Assembly: GCA_963383645.1 (NCBI GenBank)
Contig: OY726559.1
Coordinates: forward strand, 115,548,441 to 115,612,440
Direction of reading: 5' to 3'
Length of the DNA: 64,000 nucleotides
DNA from: Muscardinus avellanarius
Lineage: Eukaryota; Chordata; Mammalia; Rodentia; Gliridae
The first letter of the stretch is position 1. Every line of letters starts with the position of its first letter. Shown piece by piece: positions 34,413 through 44,930 of the stretch. A program made the position numbers and the translations under genes. The notes beneath the pieces were generated by a model, which had not been told where the DNA came from, did no database searches, and saw nothing but the letters and a program-made list of their open reading frames with translations.

Positions 34413-34464
<52 letters not shown>

Positions 34465-34735
34465 TACTAGGGATTCTACCTCTGAGCCATACGCCCAGCC
34501 CTTTTTAAATTTGTTTGTTTGGGGATTTTTGGTGGTACTGGGGTTCCTGGAAGCCCTTCTACCTCCGGGCTATACTCCCAGACCTATTTTATACTTTTTA
34601 TTTGGAAACAGGCTCTCTTAAACCAGAGAGGCTGGCTTCGAACCTGCGCGATCCTCCTGTCTCCGCCTCCCAAGCGCGGGGATTACAAGCGTGCGCCACC
34701 ACGCCCGGCTTTTTTTTTTTTTTTTTTTTTGCATT
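34413..34735 (-). mobile_element. Type C SINE inside an older dID with (GT)n tail
   Basis: (GT)n 34413-34462, dID 34462-34500, type C 34531-34710, poly(T) to 34731. Confidence 0.8.
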
Positions 34736-34743
34736 TTGAAACT

Positions 34744-35990
34744 GTGAGGATTAGAAAGGACCCTAGCCCCATGAAGATTTAGATTAACAATATAGGATAG
34801 TATTAGGTGTGTAATAGGAATTAGGAATTATAGTATAAGGCGATATTAGGTGAGATTAAAAGGATAAGAAATAGGAAAATAGGATAGTAATAAGTGTGAA
34901 GAAAAGAATGACGTTGGAATAGAAAAATAAATAAGTGTTTTGATAGTATTTTTGAGTAAAAGCCGTAGGATAGTTTTTCTTGAGAAATGTGTGGGTGTGT
35001 CTTTTATGAATTGCTTGAACTTTAGCTTCTGTACTCGGCTTACGCGAAGATGTGGCCTAGGTTTAAAAAGAGATAAAAAGCCTGTAAAGAAATGAATTTT
35101 GAAAAGTTTAGAAGTATGCTTTGCTTTTGAAATATGCTTTTGGAATAGGAAGGCTAAAGAAAGTTGAAAGCATTTTACAAGTTCTCTGCTCCAGGAAGCT
35201 TGTAACCACGAACTAACCTCTTTGGGAATATGTGAGCAGAGGTTCCCCCGACCGCAGGAAAGTTTAGCAAAGGTAGCTTTATAAGTTACTTAAGACAGAA
35301 TAATGTTAAGAGTGATGTGAGAAATGTAAAATTATTGAATGCAGCAACTAGTGGGATTGTACTTAATTGACAAGCAGTTGACTGACAAGTTCCTGTTTTT
35401 CATCCTGATCTGCTTAAATTATTGCTTCTGTAAAATGGGAGAATGTACGGAAGGAGTGTGTTATCTTAGCTAGGTTGGTGGGTACCGACAAGTTCCTGTT
35501 TTTCATCTTAATCTGCTTAAGTTTTTGCTATCTACTAGACCATCTGCAGGTCAGAGGTGGCACTAGCAAGCCCAGCATTAAGGGAGATAAGCTGGCCCTT
35601 GGCACAATGATGTAGAAAGACAGCTCTGTAAAATCATTTGCTGCACATTAAGTATGAGTATGCTTGCTTTTAAAATTATGGTTGTACTTGTTTACAAGTT
35701 TATATGATTGGATATGCTTTTGGTGGGCTCTGACGTGTGCGACCACCCCCTCTTTGGGCTATAAATTCAGAGCCCTCAGTGAGCTCGTGGTAGACCCTCG
35801 ACCGAACTCCCTCGCCTCCTAAAGGGGCTGCGGGTGGCCAGGGCCACTCTCTGGGAGCCTATAATCCCCTGTGAGGTGACTGGTGAGTGATGTCTGGGTT
35901 TTGAGCCCTGGCTAGCCAGGAAAGAGCTGCAGCACAGTAAACCTCGCTTGTCTCTTTCATCTCTAAGTGTCCTTCGTTATTTGGGGTGGT
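34744..35990 (+). mobile_element. Probable solo endogenous-retrovirus LTR (class uncertain)
   Basis: Non-SINE sequence with LTR-like order: a long A/T-rich U3, a ~45-bp motif repeated at 35384 and 35487 (duplicated enhancer style), TATAAATT at 35760-35767, and AGTAAA at 35936-35941 followed by a T/GT-rich end. A vestigial TTTGGGG primer-site-like stretch follows. No gag, pol or env coding is seen. Boundaries are uncertain. Confidence 0.45.
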
Positions 35991-36009
35991 GGGCTTGCCT
36001 CGAACTCTT

Positions 36010-36112
36010 CAAAACAGGGTCTCCCTTGGTTGCTGAGGCCGATCTTGAACCTGCGATCCTCCTATCTCAGCCTCCCGAGTACTGGTATTACAAGCGTGGA
36101 CCACTATACTCC
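36010..36112 (-). mobile_element. B1 fragment
   Basis: Antisense B1 part without dID, directly after the LTR-like element. Confidence 0.65.
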
Positions 36113-36295
36113 ACCCCTAGATGTTCTTGAGGAGGATAGATGGTTGGGGTCTTTGTGGAGGCAGAGACACTGGCTGAACCTGGATGGATGGACCCTAAGG
36201 GACTTGCTGGAGACCCCAGGGCAGGCAAGGGTGTTCGAGGCGCCAAGGCAAAGAGGCTGGAGAAAGCCTGCCATTGTTAGGAAGAGGCTTTGTAC

Positions 36296-36700
36296 GGTAC
36301 TGGGGGTGGAACCCAGGGGCATTCTACCTCTGAGCTACATTCCAAGCCCTATTTTTTTATTTTTTACTTTTGGTGGTACTGGGGTTCCTGGAAGCCCTTC
36401 TACCTCCGGACTATACTCCCAGACCTATTTTAAACTTTTTTTATTTTTTGGAAACAGGGTCTCCTAAGCCAGCGCGGCTGGCTTTGAACCTGTGCGATCC
36501 TCCTGTCCCTGCCTCCCAAGCGCGGGGATTACAAGCGTGCGCCACCACGCCCGGCTCCTATTTTTATTCTATATTTTGAAACAGGGTTTTACTAAATTGT
36601 GGAGGGCCTCACTAAGTAGCTGAGGCTGTCCGCGAACCACGATCCTCCTGTCTCAGCCTCTCGAATGCTGGGATTACAATGTGTGCCACCACGCCTGGCT
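36296..36700 (-). mobile_element. Nested SINEs, type C inside type A
   Basis: Outer 36296-36370 and 36557-36700; inner type C 36372-36556. CCTATTTTTxTT flanks the inner copy. Confidence 0.87.
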
Positions 36701-36949
36701 CTCCCAAATTTTCATTCTGAGTCTTCGAGAGGAGCTGTATGGTGGTGTAGGGAGATGAGCTGAAGGGACAATTGGGTCTGAGTCAAGCGACCTGTGTGTG
36801 ACCGCAACAGCTTTGGGGAAGCCAGGCCGGGCCCCAGGCCTTGTAGAGAGGAGCCGAGCCCGGCTCTCAGCTGCCCAGCGGGGCCTGGAGGGATCTCCAC
36901 CCAGCCATGGAGGTTAGCTAACCTCAGAGGTTTAACATCTATATAACTT

Positions 36950-37366
36950 TTTTTTTTTTTTTTTTTGGTGTGGTTCTAGGGGTTAAACCCAGGGGCTTTC
37001 TATCTCCAGACTACACTCTCAGACCTATGTTATATTTTATTTGGAAACAGGGTCTCACTGAGTTGCTGAGAGCCTCACTGAGTAGCTAAGGCTGGCCTCA
37101 AACCTGCGCGATCCCCCTGTCTCAGCCTCCCAAGTACTGAGATTACAAGTGTGTGTCACCACGCCCAGCTTTTCTCTAACTCTTCAAGCTGGGCTCGCAG
37201 CACACACTTGTAACCCCAGGAGTTGGGAGACAGGTTTGACGCCAGCCTTGGCAACTTAGTGAGGCCCTCAGCCACTTAGGGAGATCCTGTTTCAAAATAT
37301 AAAAAGGGTTGGGGGTGTAGCTCAGAGGTAGAATGCTCCTGGGTTCAATCCCCAGCACTCCCCAAA
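36950..37366. mobile_element. Type B antisense then divergent sense SINE
   Basis: 36967-37172 (-) and 37186-37366 (+). Confidence 0.78.
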
Positions 37367-37826
37367 ATATGTGAGTCTTCAGGCCCCCAAATCTGCCCGA
37401 ACCCAGAGTCCACGCTCTCCCCAGCGTCATAGGTGTTGTTAGTGGCAGAGCTGGACTGGGGCTCATTTCTCCTGCTGGGTGGGCAGGGGGCTCAGCCCCC
37501 ACATCTTCCACCTATGTGCCCCCCATAGCATCTGCATTTAGGGCCCTAGGTTTATTAGAGGGACCCGGCTGGTGTCTTGGCTCCAGCAACGAGTTTGTAG
37601 GTAATTGCGCCCAATTTGCCCTTGATCTATGTGCCCGAGCTCCAGTGTCCTCCCAGACACGGCACCATCCAGGTCCGTTTCTGGGATACACTTGTGAATG
37701 ACTCTGGACATTCGGGGGTGCAGAGGGGCCCTGGGCCACAACCAGTGACCGAATGGATTGAGCTGCAGACAGACGAGGAGTGAGGGACAGACAGAGAGTC
37801 TCACAGAGAGCTGGTATGAGGAAGGC

Positions 37827-37832
37827 TTTATT
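37827..37832 (-). terminator. S100A9: S100A9 polyadenylation signal
   Basis: TTTATT on the plus strand, AATAAA on the coding strand, about 90 bp after the stop codon. Confidence 0.8.
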
Positions 37833-37919
37833 CTCAGAGCCCCAGCTTGAGGCCGCCCGAGCAAGCAGTACAACATCCCCCAGGCCCTGCATGGCAGGTG
37901 CAGGTGGCTGGGCGGCAGG

Positions 37920-38195
37920 TTAGTGCTCGTGGCTGTGGCCGTGACCACCATGGCTGTGGTCGTGACCACCATGGCTGTGGCCGTGGCCGTGGCCGCTCTC
38001 CTGGCCTCTCCCGCCCAGGCCTGGCCCGTGGCTGTGGCCTTCATCACCGGGAGCATTCTTATGCATCTCCTCGTGGGATAAGTAGGTCAGCTTTGCCACC
38101 AGCACGCAGAATTCCTCGAAGGACAGCTGCTTGTCCTGGTTCGTGTCCAGGTCTTCCAAAATGTGGTTGATGGCTTTATCATTCCTCTTTGGCTT
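37920..38195 (-). CDS. S100A9: S100A9 coding exon 3 (residues 51-141 and stop)
   Basis: The acceptor is CCCACAG|AAG and the stop is TAA (37922-37920). It contains the second EF-hand, the HxxxH motif and the tandemly repeated His-rich tail. Confidence 0.95.
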   Translation of the reverse strand, partial: KPKRNDKAINHILEDLDTNQDKQLSFEEFCVLVAKLTYLSHEEMHKNAPGDEGHSHGPGLGGRGQESGHGHGHSHGGHDHSHGGHGHSHEH

Positions 38196-38458
38196 CTGTG
38201 GGTGGGAGGGAGAGAGGAAGAGGGGGCTGTGAGGGCAGCAGGGGTGGGCGTGGACGCTCAGGAAGCGATCAGATGTTATAGCATCCGGGAAACTGATTTA
38301 CAAATGAAAAGCCACCATGGGGAACAGATGCTAAGGAGACGCACACTCTCCCATCCCTTCCACAATGGCCCTATGCCTGGGGCACTATGACTGTATTTTA
38401 CCAAAAAACGTCACAACGTCACACAATTGGTAAGGCTAGAAATGCTTCCTCATTTTAT

Positions 38459-38505
<47 letters not shown>

Positions 38506-39751
38506 ATGGAATCTAGGGGCATTGTTTCTCCAAACTACAACCCAAGTCCTATTTATTTATTTATTTATTTATTTATTTATTTGAAATTGGGTCTTGCTAA
38601 GTTGCTGAGGGTCTGGCTAAATTGCTGAGGCTGGCCTTGAACCTGAGATCCTCCTGTCTCAGCTTCGGAGTGCTGGGCTTATAATGGCAAATTGCCACCA
38701 CGCCTGACCTCCTCATAACAACTAGGCAGAAAGAGCATCTTCCTTGGGGAACACTTGAGGACATGGCGTCTTAGAAAGGCTTAATACGCAGGGCGTGGTG
38801 GCTCACGCTTGTCATCCCAGCATTCGGGAGGCTGAGACGGGAGGATCGCGGTTCGCGGACAGCCTCGGCTACTTAGTGAGGCCCTTTGCAACTCAGTGAG
38901 ACCGTTTCCAAATAAAGAATAAAAAATAGGGCTGGGGGTAGAGCTTGGAGGTAGAATGCCCCGGATTCCATTTTTTGCTACTACAAAAACTAAACAAAAC
39001 AAACCCCAGAGCTGCCCCCCTCGGGGTCCATCCCAAATTCCCAGCTGAGGCTTAAAGCCCCATAGCTTCCGGCAGGCTCCTCTCCTCTCAGCGCCGGGTC
39101 CCAACCAGTCATCACCCGGCCCAGCCACCCCCAGGACTCTCCCAGGTTTTCTTGGAGGGGCTTCCTGGCATTGGGTTGACCTGTGCACCCCATGGGGACC
39201 TGGGGCCCCCGGTCACCACACTGTCTGTGTTGTGTTCACACATAGTTGTGTTCAGTTGACTGATTACTTGACTCTCCCCAGGGCCATCTAACTTTAAGCA
39301 CTTTTAGTGACAGAGCCCCTGTGACTTCTGGGTAGAAAGAGCTAGAATTTTCTCCCTCTTTTAAAAAATATTTTTTTGGTATGAGAGATTGAACTTGGGT
39401 GTTCTACCACTGAGCTACATGTCCCATGTCCCAGGCCTTTTTTTTTTTTCCAGTACTGGGGATGGAACCCAGGGGCATTCTACCTCTGAGCTACACCCCC
39501 AGCCCTATCTTTTATTCTTTATTTGGAAACAGGGTCTCACTGAGTTGCAAAAAGCCTCACTAAGTAGCTGAGGCTGAGAAGTGCGATTCTCCTGTCTCAG
39601 CCTCCCGAGTGCTGGGATTACAAGCGTGCGTCACCATGCCTGGCTCCCAGTCCTTTTTATTTTATGTCCAGACAGTGTCTTGTTAAGTTGCTGAGGCTGG
39701 CCTCCAATCTGCAACCCTCCTGCCTGGGCCTCCTGAGCCGCAGGATGACAG

Positions 39752-39801
<50 letters not shown>

Positions 39802-40014
39802 TGCCTGGCTAGAATTTCTCCCTCTGCTGCGGGTAGCCGCCCTCCTCTCCTGAGCAAATCCTACCTTGAGGAAGTCTGGGAGTTCCTTCTTCACCAGCTG
39901 TTTGAACTCCTTCTGGTTCAGGGTGTCGGGGTGCCCCAACCGTACAGAGTACTCGTGGAAGGTGTCGATGATGGTATTTATGTGACGCTCCATCTGGGAC
40001 ATTTCTGCCGCCAT
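37920..40014 (-). CDS. S100A9: S100A9 (calgranulin B, calprotectin heavy subunit) with extended His-rich tail
   Basis: Minus-strand coding exons 40014-39865 and 38195-37920 join in phase 0 to give 141 aa, against 114 in human. The start is the first ATG; the second Met (residue 5) is the human-like alternative start. The canonical EF-hand has D67, N69, D71, Q73 and E78. His3Asp ligands H20 and D30 are present. Hexahistidine ligands H91, H95, H104 and H106 are present. After residue 110 the protein continues as a Gly/His/Ser tail, with 11 histidines in the last 23 residues. This tail is built of 7-residue GGHxHSH units. Human Cys3 is replaced by Ala. It pairs with S100A8 and is divergently placed from S100A12. 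The long intron 2 holds SINEs and CT/CA repeats. Confidence 0.96.
37923..37988 (-). repeat. S100A9: 21-bp coding minisatellite in S100A9
   Basis: About three 21-bp units (period CATGGCTGTGG-CGTGACCAC on the plus strand) encode GGHxHSH heptads. The units differ at single bases, which indicates recent tandem duplication within the reading frame. Confidence 0.85.
38464..38504. repeat. (CT)n in S100A9 intron 2
   Basis: About 20 CT units next to an old SINE. Confidence 0.9.
38505..38990. mobile_element. Two SINEs in S100A9 intron 2
   Basis: Old antisense 38505-38710 with an internal (TTTA)n at 38551-38581. Sense type A 38785-38985. Confidence 0.78.
39379..39810 (-). mobile_element. Nested SINEs in S100A9 intron 2
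   Basis: An outer old copy (39379-39436 and 39646-39758, then GGTGCCTGGCT at 39800) is interrupted by a full type A (39440-39645). Its end carries the (GT)n at 39753-39800. Confidence 0.78.
39753..39800. repeat. (GT)n in S100A9 intron 2
   Basis: Reads (CA)n on the S100A9 strand, 64 nt inside the intron from the exon 2 donor. Confidence 0.9.
39865..40014 (-). CDS. S100A9: S100A9 coding exon 2 (residues 1-50)
   Basis: On the minus strand the exon opens near 40030 after ATTCAG and ends AAG|GTAGG at 39865. It encodes helix 1, H20, D30 and the first EF-hand. Confidence 0.93.
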
Positions 40015-40264
40015 CTTCTTGCTTCTCTATCTGAATAACGGAGAAGCCAAGGTTGGGGTGCTCAGGAGGACCAGCAGCCAGGGCTTCCTGGCAAGTCCCC
40101 TGTTAGCAAGCAAGGGGAGAGCAGGGGGCCCCAGAAACGCGAAGGAGGCTCTAAGCGGACAGGGCTCCAGGAGAGGAGCTTGGAGGAAAAAACCCCAGTA
40201 GAAACGCAAGCGCGGGCAGGCAGGCCTCTGCCCCGACGGGGCGGGATGTGGGACACTCACTCAC

Positions 40265-40291
40265 CCAAGCCGAGCAGCCGAAGAGCCTCTG
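40265..40291 (-). other. S100A9: S100A9 non-coding exon 1 (limits approximate)
   Basis: A short 5' UTR exon inferred from the TATA box and the donor GTGAGTGAG. It splices to an acceptor just above 40030. Confidence 0.5.
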
Positions 40292-40315
40292 TGTGGCAGA
40301 TCCGTGTGGCCCTGG

Positions 40316-40322
40316 CTTTATA
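40316..40322 (-). promoter_or_regulatory. S100A9: S100A9 TATA box
   Basis: The minus strand reads TATAAAG, placing the start near 40291. Non-coding exon 1 then ends near 40265 at CTTGG|GTGAGT. Confidence 0.75.
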
Positions 40323-40453
40323 GGCAGCCCCTGGCCGGGGTGCCGGCCCTCCTGGGGAGATTGCTTCACGGCAGGGTGAGGTAACCTCGCCAGGGGCCGG
40401 GCGGGGCGGCCAGGAAATGTCCACACGCTGCTGCCGCCGCTGCGTTTGACTTT

Positions 40454-40508
40454 TTGTGAAATCCCCGGTGCTGGGCCCAGGGCTGGTTTGGGAGGAAGCT
40501 GATTGGTC
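40454..40508 (-). promoter_or_regulatory. Candidate C/EBP and NF-Y sites upstream of S100A9
   Basis: TTGTGAAAT at 40454-40462 fits the C/EBP consensus T(T/G)NNGNAA(T/G). GATTGGTCAGC around 40500 is an inverted CCAAT (NF-Y) motif. C/EBP control of S100A8/A9 in myeloid cells is established; these particular sites are inferred by motif only. Confidence 0.35.
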
Positions 40509-40635
40509 AGCTCACTTCACCCCCGAACCACCCCTGTGCCCCCCCTGAGTGTGCCAGCCGCTCCTTGGTTCCCCCACGAACGTCCCCTCTGCTGGGGGCC
40601 ACGGATGTGGGGCCTCTCCTGGGGGGACTGAACTG

Positions 40636-40683
<48 letters not shown>

Positions 40684-40968
40684 GTGGGTGGAACCCAGGG
40701 GCATTCTACCTCCGAGCCACACCCCCCAGCTCAATTTTTTATTCTTTATTTTGTTTGTTTATTTGCTTGTTTATTTATTTGTTTATTTTTGTGGTACTGG
40801 GGATGTAACTCAGGGGCATTCCACCTCTGAGCTACACCCTCCAACCCTATTTTTTATTCTTTATTATGTTTGTTTATTTATTTTCACAGTACTGGGGATG
40901 GAACCCAGGGGCATTCCACCTCTGAGCTACACCACAGCTCTATTTTTAAATTTCTTTCCTTCTTTCCT

Positions 40969-41012
<44 letters not shown>

Positions 41013-41393
41013 TCCTGTTCTTTCTTTCTTTCTTCTCTTTCTTTCTTTCTTTCTTTCTGCCATATTGAGGAGGAAATCCAGGGACATTCTACCTCCGAGC
41101 TACATCTCCAGCCCTATTTTTTTATTTTGAAACAGGGTCTCACTGAGTTGCAGAGGGCCTCACTAAGTAGCTGAGGCTGGCTGTGAACCACAGTCCTCCT
41201 GTCTCAGCCTTCTGAATGCTGGGATTACAAGCGTGTGCCACCACGCCCGGCTCTATTCTTTATTTTGAAACAGGGTCTCACTAAGTTGCAGAGGGCCTCG
41301 CTAAGTAGCTGAGGCTGGCCACGAACCTGCGATCCTCCTGTCTCAGCCTCCCAAGTACTGGGATTACAAGCGTGCGCCACCACGCTCTGGCTC
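40636..41393 (-). mobile_element. Stack of dID heads and B1 remainders
   Basis: dID modules at 40682, 40794, 40887 and 41060 are followed by B1 parts at 41116-41252 and 41253-41393. (GT)n 40636-40679 and (TTTC)n 40961-41058 lie within. Confidence 0.8.
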
Positions 41394-42155
41394 CCAAGTT
41401 AACTGTTTTCATGTGTGCTTCTGGAGGGCAAGGTGGGTCCCTCCCCTGCTAAGACCTTCAGTAGTACCCCACTGTCCAGGAGAAAGCTGAGCTGCCCTAC
41501 CCAGCATGCAAGTTCCTCGGGGCTTGGGCTCAGCCTGTCCGGGGCGCGTCCTGCTGTGGGTACTGGGGTCCACCTCCCATCTCTACACCTCTGCAGGATG
41601 GAACCCTCCCTGCCCCTCAGGGCTCAGCTCCTCAGCTGTCCTGCTTTTTGGTCCAGGACGCCTGCTTTGTTCTTCCCGTTGGGAAACATCCTTCCCGCCA
41701 GGGCAATCACCCCCAAATGACTTCTGACTCCTCTAGAGTGGGGCCATCTGCATACTTGCCTCTGCTTAACCGGGAGCCCCAAGTCCTCAAGGAGAGGTTC
41801 TCGCTCAGCGGGCATCTCCCTTGCCTTGGCGGCGTGACTGCTCCTCCTGGCCGCCCCACGCCCTGCCCAGGAGCGCTGCAGGCCTGGCTCGGTGGGTGCT
41901 CCCTTGCCCTCTGGCTCACCCGAAGCTCTCCCTCCACAGGGCAGGCAATTCTCGTTTCCCGTCTCTGTCTGGGCGTCACGAAGCTGTCCCCATGGCCCAG
42001 GCAGCCCCTATTCACTCGGCCCCTTGAAAGCCCTGCGTGTGCCAAGCCTGGATCCTGGACTCGCCCTCCCTTGTACAGCAGAGACGCCCATGGGGTCCTG
42101 GTGAAAAAGAGACGAATCTGTGTCTGTTCAGGCAACACGAAGCATGGCTGTTAGT
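41394..42155. other. Unique GC-rich sequence upstream of S100A9
   Basis: Short overlapping frames on both strands, none recognisable. SINE-free, which is unusual for this window. Confidence 0.4.
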
Positions 42156-42159
42156 TACC

Positions 42160-42430
42160 TTTTCTTTCACCTGTTCCCCAAGCATTAGTTGGGCACCTGC
42201 TGTATGCCAGATGCTAATGTTAGGCGCTGGGGGAACCTGGCAAGTACCACGACACAGGAATCTAGGTTCTGTCTCCCCCGTCGCATCCGAAACTCTTGGT
42301 AGCCTAGGGATAGAACCTGGCACAAGCTAAGCGCAAAGCAAGTGATTAGTAAGCGCTTGCTGAATGCACGCATGAATGATTGAGACAATTATCTGTAAAT
42401 GAATGAAGGAACGAATGATGCAGACACAAC
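42160..42430 (+). repeat. L2-like remnant
   Basis: GGGCACCTGCTGTATGCCAG and GCGCTTGCTGAATGCACGCA resemble the L2 3' region. Confidence 0.35.
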
Positions 42431-42606
42431 CAGGAAGTACTTGAACGGAAACTTCAAGCGCCTTCCCTAACCCGGGGCTGCCCCCATTGCTTAGGCTGAG
42501 GGAGGAATCACAGGTTGCAGCCAGCTCAGACCCCGATGCCGCTCCCGCCCTGGTCAGGTTGGCGAGAGTCAGTGTTGGAGACGCGACACCTTTCCTGCGT
42601 GGTCCC

Positions 42607-42625
42607 ACAGCGCCCCCTGCTGTCC
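42607..42625 (-). promoter_or_regulatory. Strong CTCF-like motif
   Basis: The minus strand reads ACAGCAGGGGGCGCTG, close to the CTCF consensus. It lies in unique sequence between S100A9 and PGLYRP4. Confidence 0.55.
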
Positions 42626-42904
42626 TGAAAGGACAATGTCACTGCACCAAGGATCTCCCACACTGCCGCAGAGGAAGGTTGGGGGGACCTTCTGCACGCC
42701 AAGCTTCTGGGTGGAGGACCTTCGCTAGCGGTGGCCCTTGGGAGGAGAGTGGTCCTCCTTTATCCCCAGGCAAGGGCTTCCACGAGGGACCAGGTGTGGC
42801 TGGGTGTCCCCAAGTCCTGAGGAATCTGATTTTTTTTTTTTTACATGAAAACTCCTGTTTATAAAATTTGCCAACTCATTTTTTAAAAAATGGAAATAGA
42901 GTCT

Positions 42905-43081
42905 CACAGTCAGGTGTGATGGTGCACGCTTGTAATCCCAGTACTTGGGAGGCTGAGATAGGAGGATCTCAGGTTTGAAGCCAGCCTCAGCAGCTAGTGA
43001 GACCCTCTCTGTTTCCAAATAAAATATAAAACAGGTCTGGGGGAGTGTGGCCCAGAGGTAGAAGGCCCCTGGGTTTTATTC

Positions 43082-43130
<49 letters not shown>

Positions 43131-43232
43131 TATAGAGTGTCACTAAGTTGCTGAGGCTGGGCTCCATCCTGTGATCCTCCCATCTTGGCTCCCAAATATT
43201 GGGATTAGAGGCATGTGCCACTGCGCCTGCCA
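42905..43232. mobile_element. Type B sense SINE, (CA)n, then antisense B1
   Basis: Sense 42911-43083, (CA)n 43084-43128, antisense B1 43136-43230. Confidence 0.78.
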
Positions 43233-43439
43233 TGTGAATTTTACAGAAACGTTGAAACACTGACCCTTCAGAAGGGTGCATGGCAAAGCCCGGCAGTGGC
43301 TGCTCGGCTGCGGGGCTCCTGGCTCTGGGTGCCCCCCCCCACCTGACGATGGCTCCTCCAGGCAGGGACGGCACGCTGCCCACCTCTGGGTCCTGGCACT
43401 GAACAAGGGTAGGTGAACAACTATTGAATGAATGCATGC

Positions 43440-44010
43440 AGGCGTGCAGGAATTAATGAAGTGAGTGGGTATCTTTCCAAAGAGACCAAAATCAGACGCG
43501 TACAGCGGTCTGTGCATACCCACGTCCACAGCAGCACAATTCATAATAGCCAAGGTACCAAACCAAACGAGGTGTCCATCAACACACGATGGGTTGTACT
43601 CAGCAATCACGAAGAACCAAACACTGTTATTGGAGGGAAATGGGTGGATCTGGAGACGTTATTCTAAATGAGATCAGCCAGTCACAGAAAGTCAAGGGTC
43701 GAACGTTTCCTCTCACACGCAGAAACTAGGGAGTCATGGGGATGCCAGAGGGACTTCAGATAAGGGAGAAGCCCCAGTGGAGTTTCTTCTAGGGAAAGTG
43801 GGGGAGGGAGGATCAAGGAAGGAATTATTTCCATGGACACATGTGAGACCATCAGTGTCAATCTCAGTACCCTGAGTGGGGAAGGGGATGGGGAGGGGGC
43901 CGGGAGAAAGCCCGCCACGTGCTCTGTGCATGTATGGCGCCGTCACAATGACCTACATTATGATGTTAGACTCTAATACTCCAATAAAAGTATAAAAAGA
44001 AACGCTAACC
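43440..44010 (+). mobile_element. LINE-1 3' end (ORF2 tail and 3' UTR)
   Basis: Old L1 sequence with AATTCATAATAGCCAAGGTA, TGTCCATCAACAC, TGGATCTGGAGACGTTATTC and AGTCACAGAAAG, then a G-rich 3' UTR ending in AATAAAAG. Confidence 0.7.
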
Positions 44011-44184
44011 CAGGCCCAAAGTTGCAGAGGGGTGGTGGGGGAGATGGGACTTCTCAGGTGCTGATTTTCTGGGGGAATACATAGCTGTCTGCTAGCAACT
44101 GAATTAGACCGGTCTTTTTGGCTCTGTGGATTTGGTCATGGGGAGAAAAGCATATGGTTCCCGCAGCTCGGTTTAAACATGTCA

Positions 44185-44428
44185 GCAACTGCAGGCTCGA
44201 GGCCAGCCTCAGCAACTGAGTGAGACCCCGTCTCTTAATAAAAAGGTCTGAGGCCGGGCGTGGTGGCACACGCTTGTAATCCCAGCATTCAGGAGGCTGA
44301 GACAGGAGGATTATGGTTCGAGGACAGCCTCAGCTACTTAGTGAGGTCCTCTGCAACTCAGTGAGACCCTGTTTCAAAATAAAGAATAAAAAATAGGGCC
44401 GAGGGTGTCACTCAGAGGTAGAAGTCCT
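44185..44428 (+). mobile_element. B1 fragment plus type A SINE
   Basis: Fragment 44185-44250, then a sense copy 44252-44428 that is 3'-truncated in its dID. Confidence 0.75.
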
Positions 44429-44930
44429 GCCCTGACTTCACTTTATCTGCAGCTGCTCAGAATCCTCTAATGTCTGGGAAACCGCCTTCCACGAGGAGAA
44501 AGGGCCCTTCCCTTCTCTGTCCCCTGGTGCATAGGCTTCCTCTGCTGCCCTTTTCTGGCGGTTTCACCTCTCTCTGAGTTTCCAGATCCTTCTAGAAGTT
44601 CCAAGGTTGTATCTCACTCGCTTCTGTCTCTCAGAAATTCCCTTTGTAGAAGATACGGGGCATTCCCAAAGCGCCGCCTTGGGGCCTGTTTCTGTCACTA
44701 GATGATTAAGCCCTGGAGCTGGCTGCGCCATTACGCGTCCTGGATGATGAGCTTTGCATAGGTGAGCCAGCTGATGAGCAGTCGTTGCAGAATAAAATGA
44801 ATGGCGGCCTTGGTTTGGCAGAACTTGTTCTTGAAGGTTATTTCCTGTAGTTGAGAAACTGCGCGGCACAGAATACAGACAGGAAGAAACGCGGAGTTGG
44901 GGGAGATTCCTGGTGGGCCAAAGGCAGATC

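Noticed and set aside
37538..38056. 172-aa minus-strand frame rich in Thr/Ala/Met
   Set aside because: It is a shifted frame of the S100A9 His-rich repeat continuing past the real stop.
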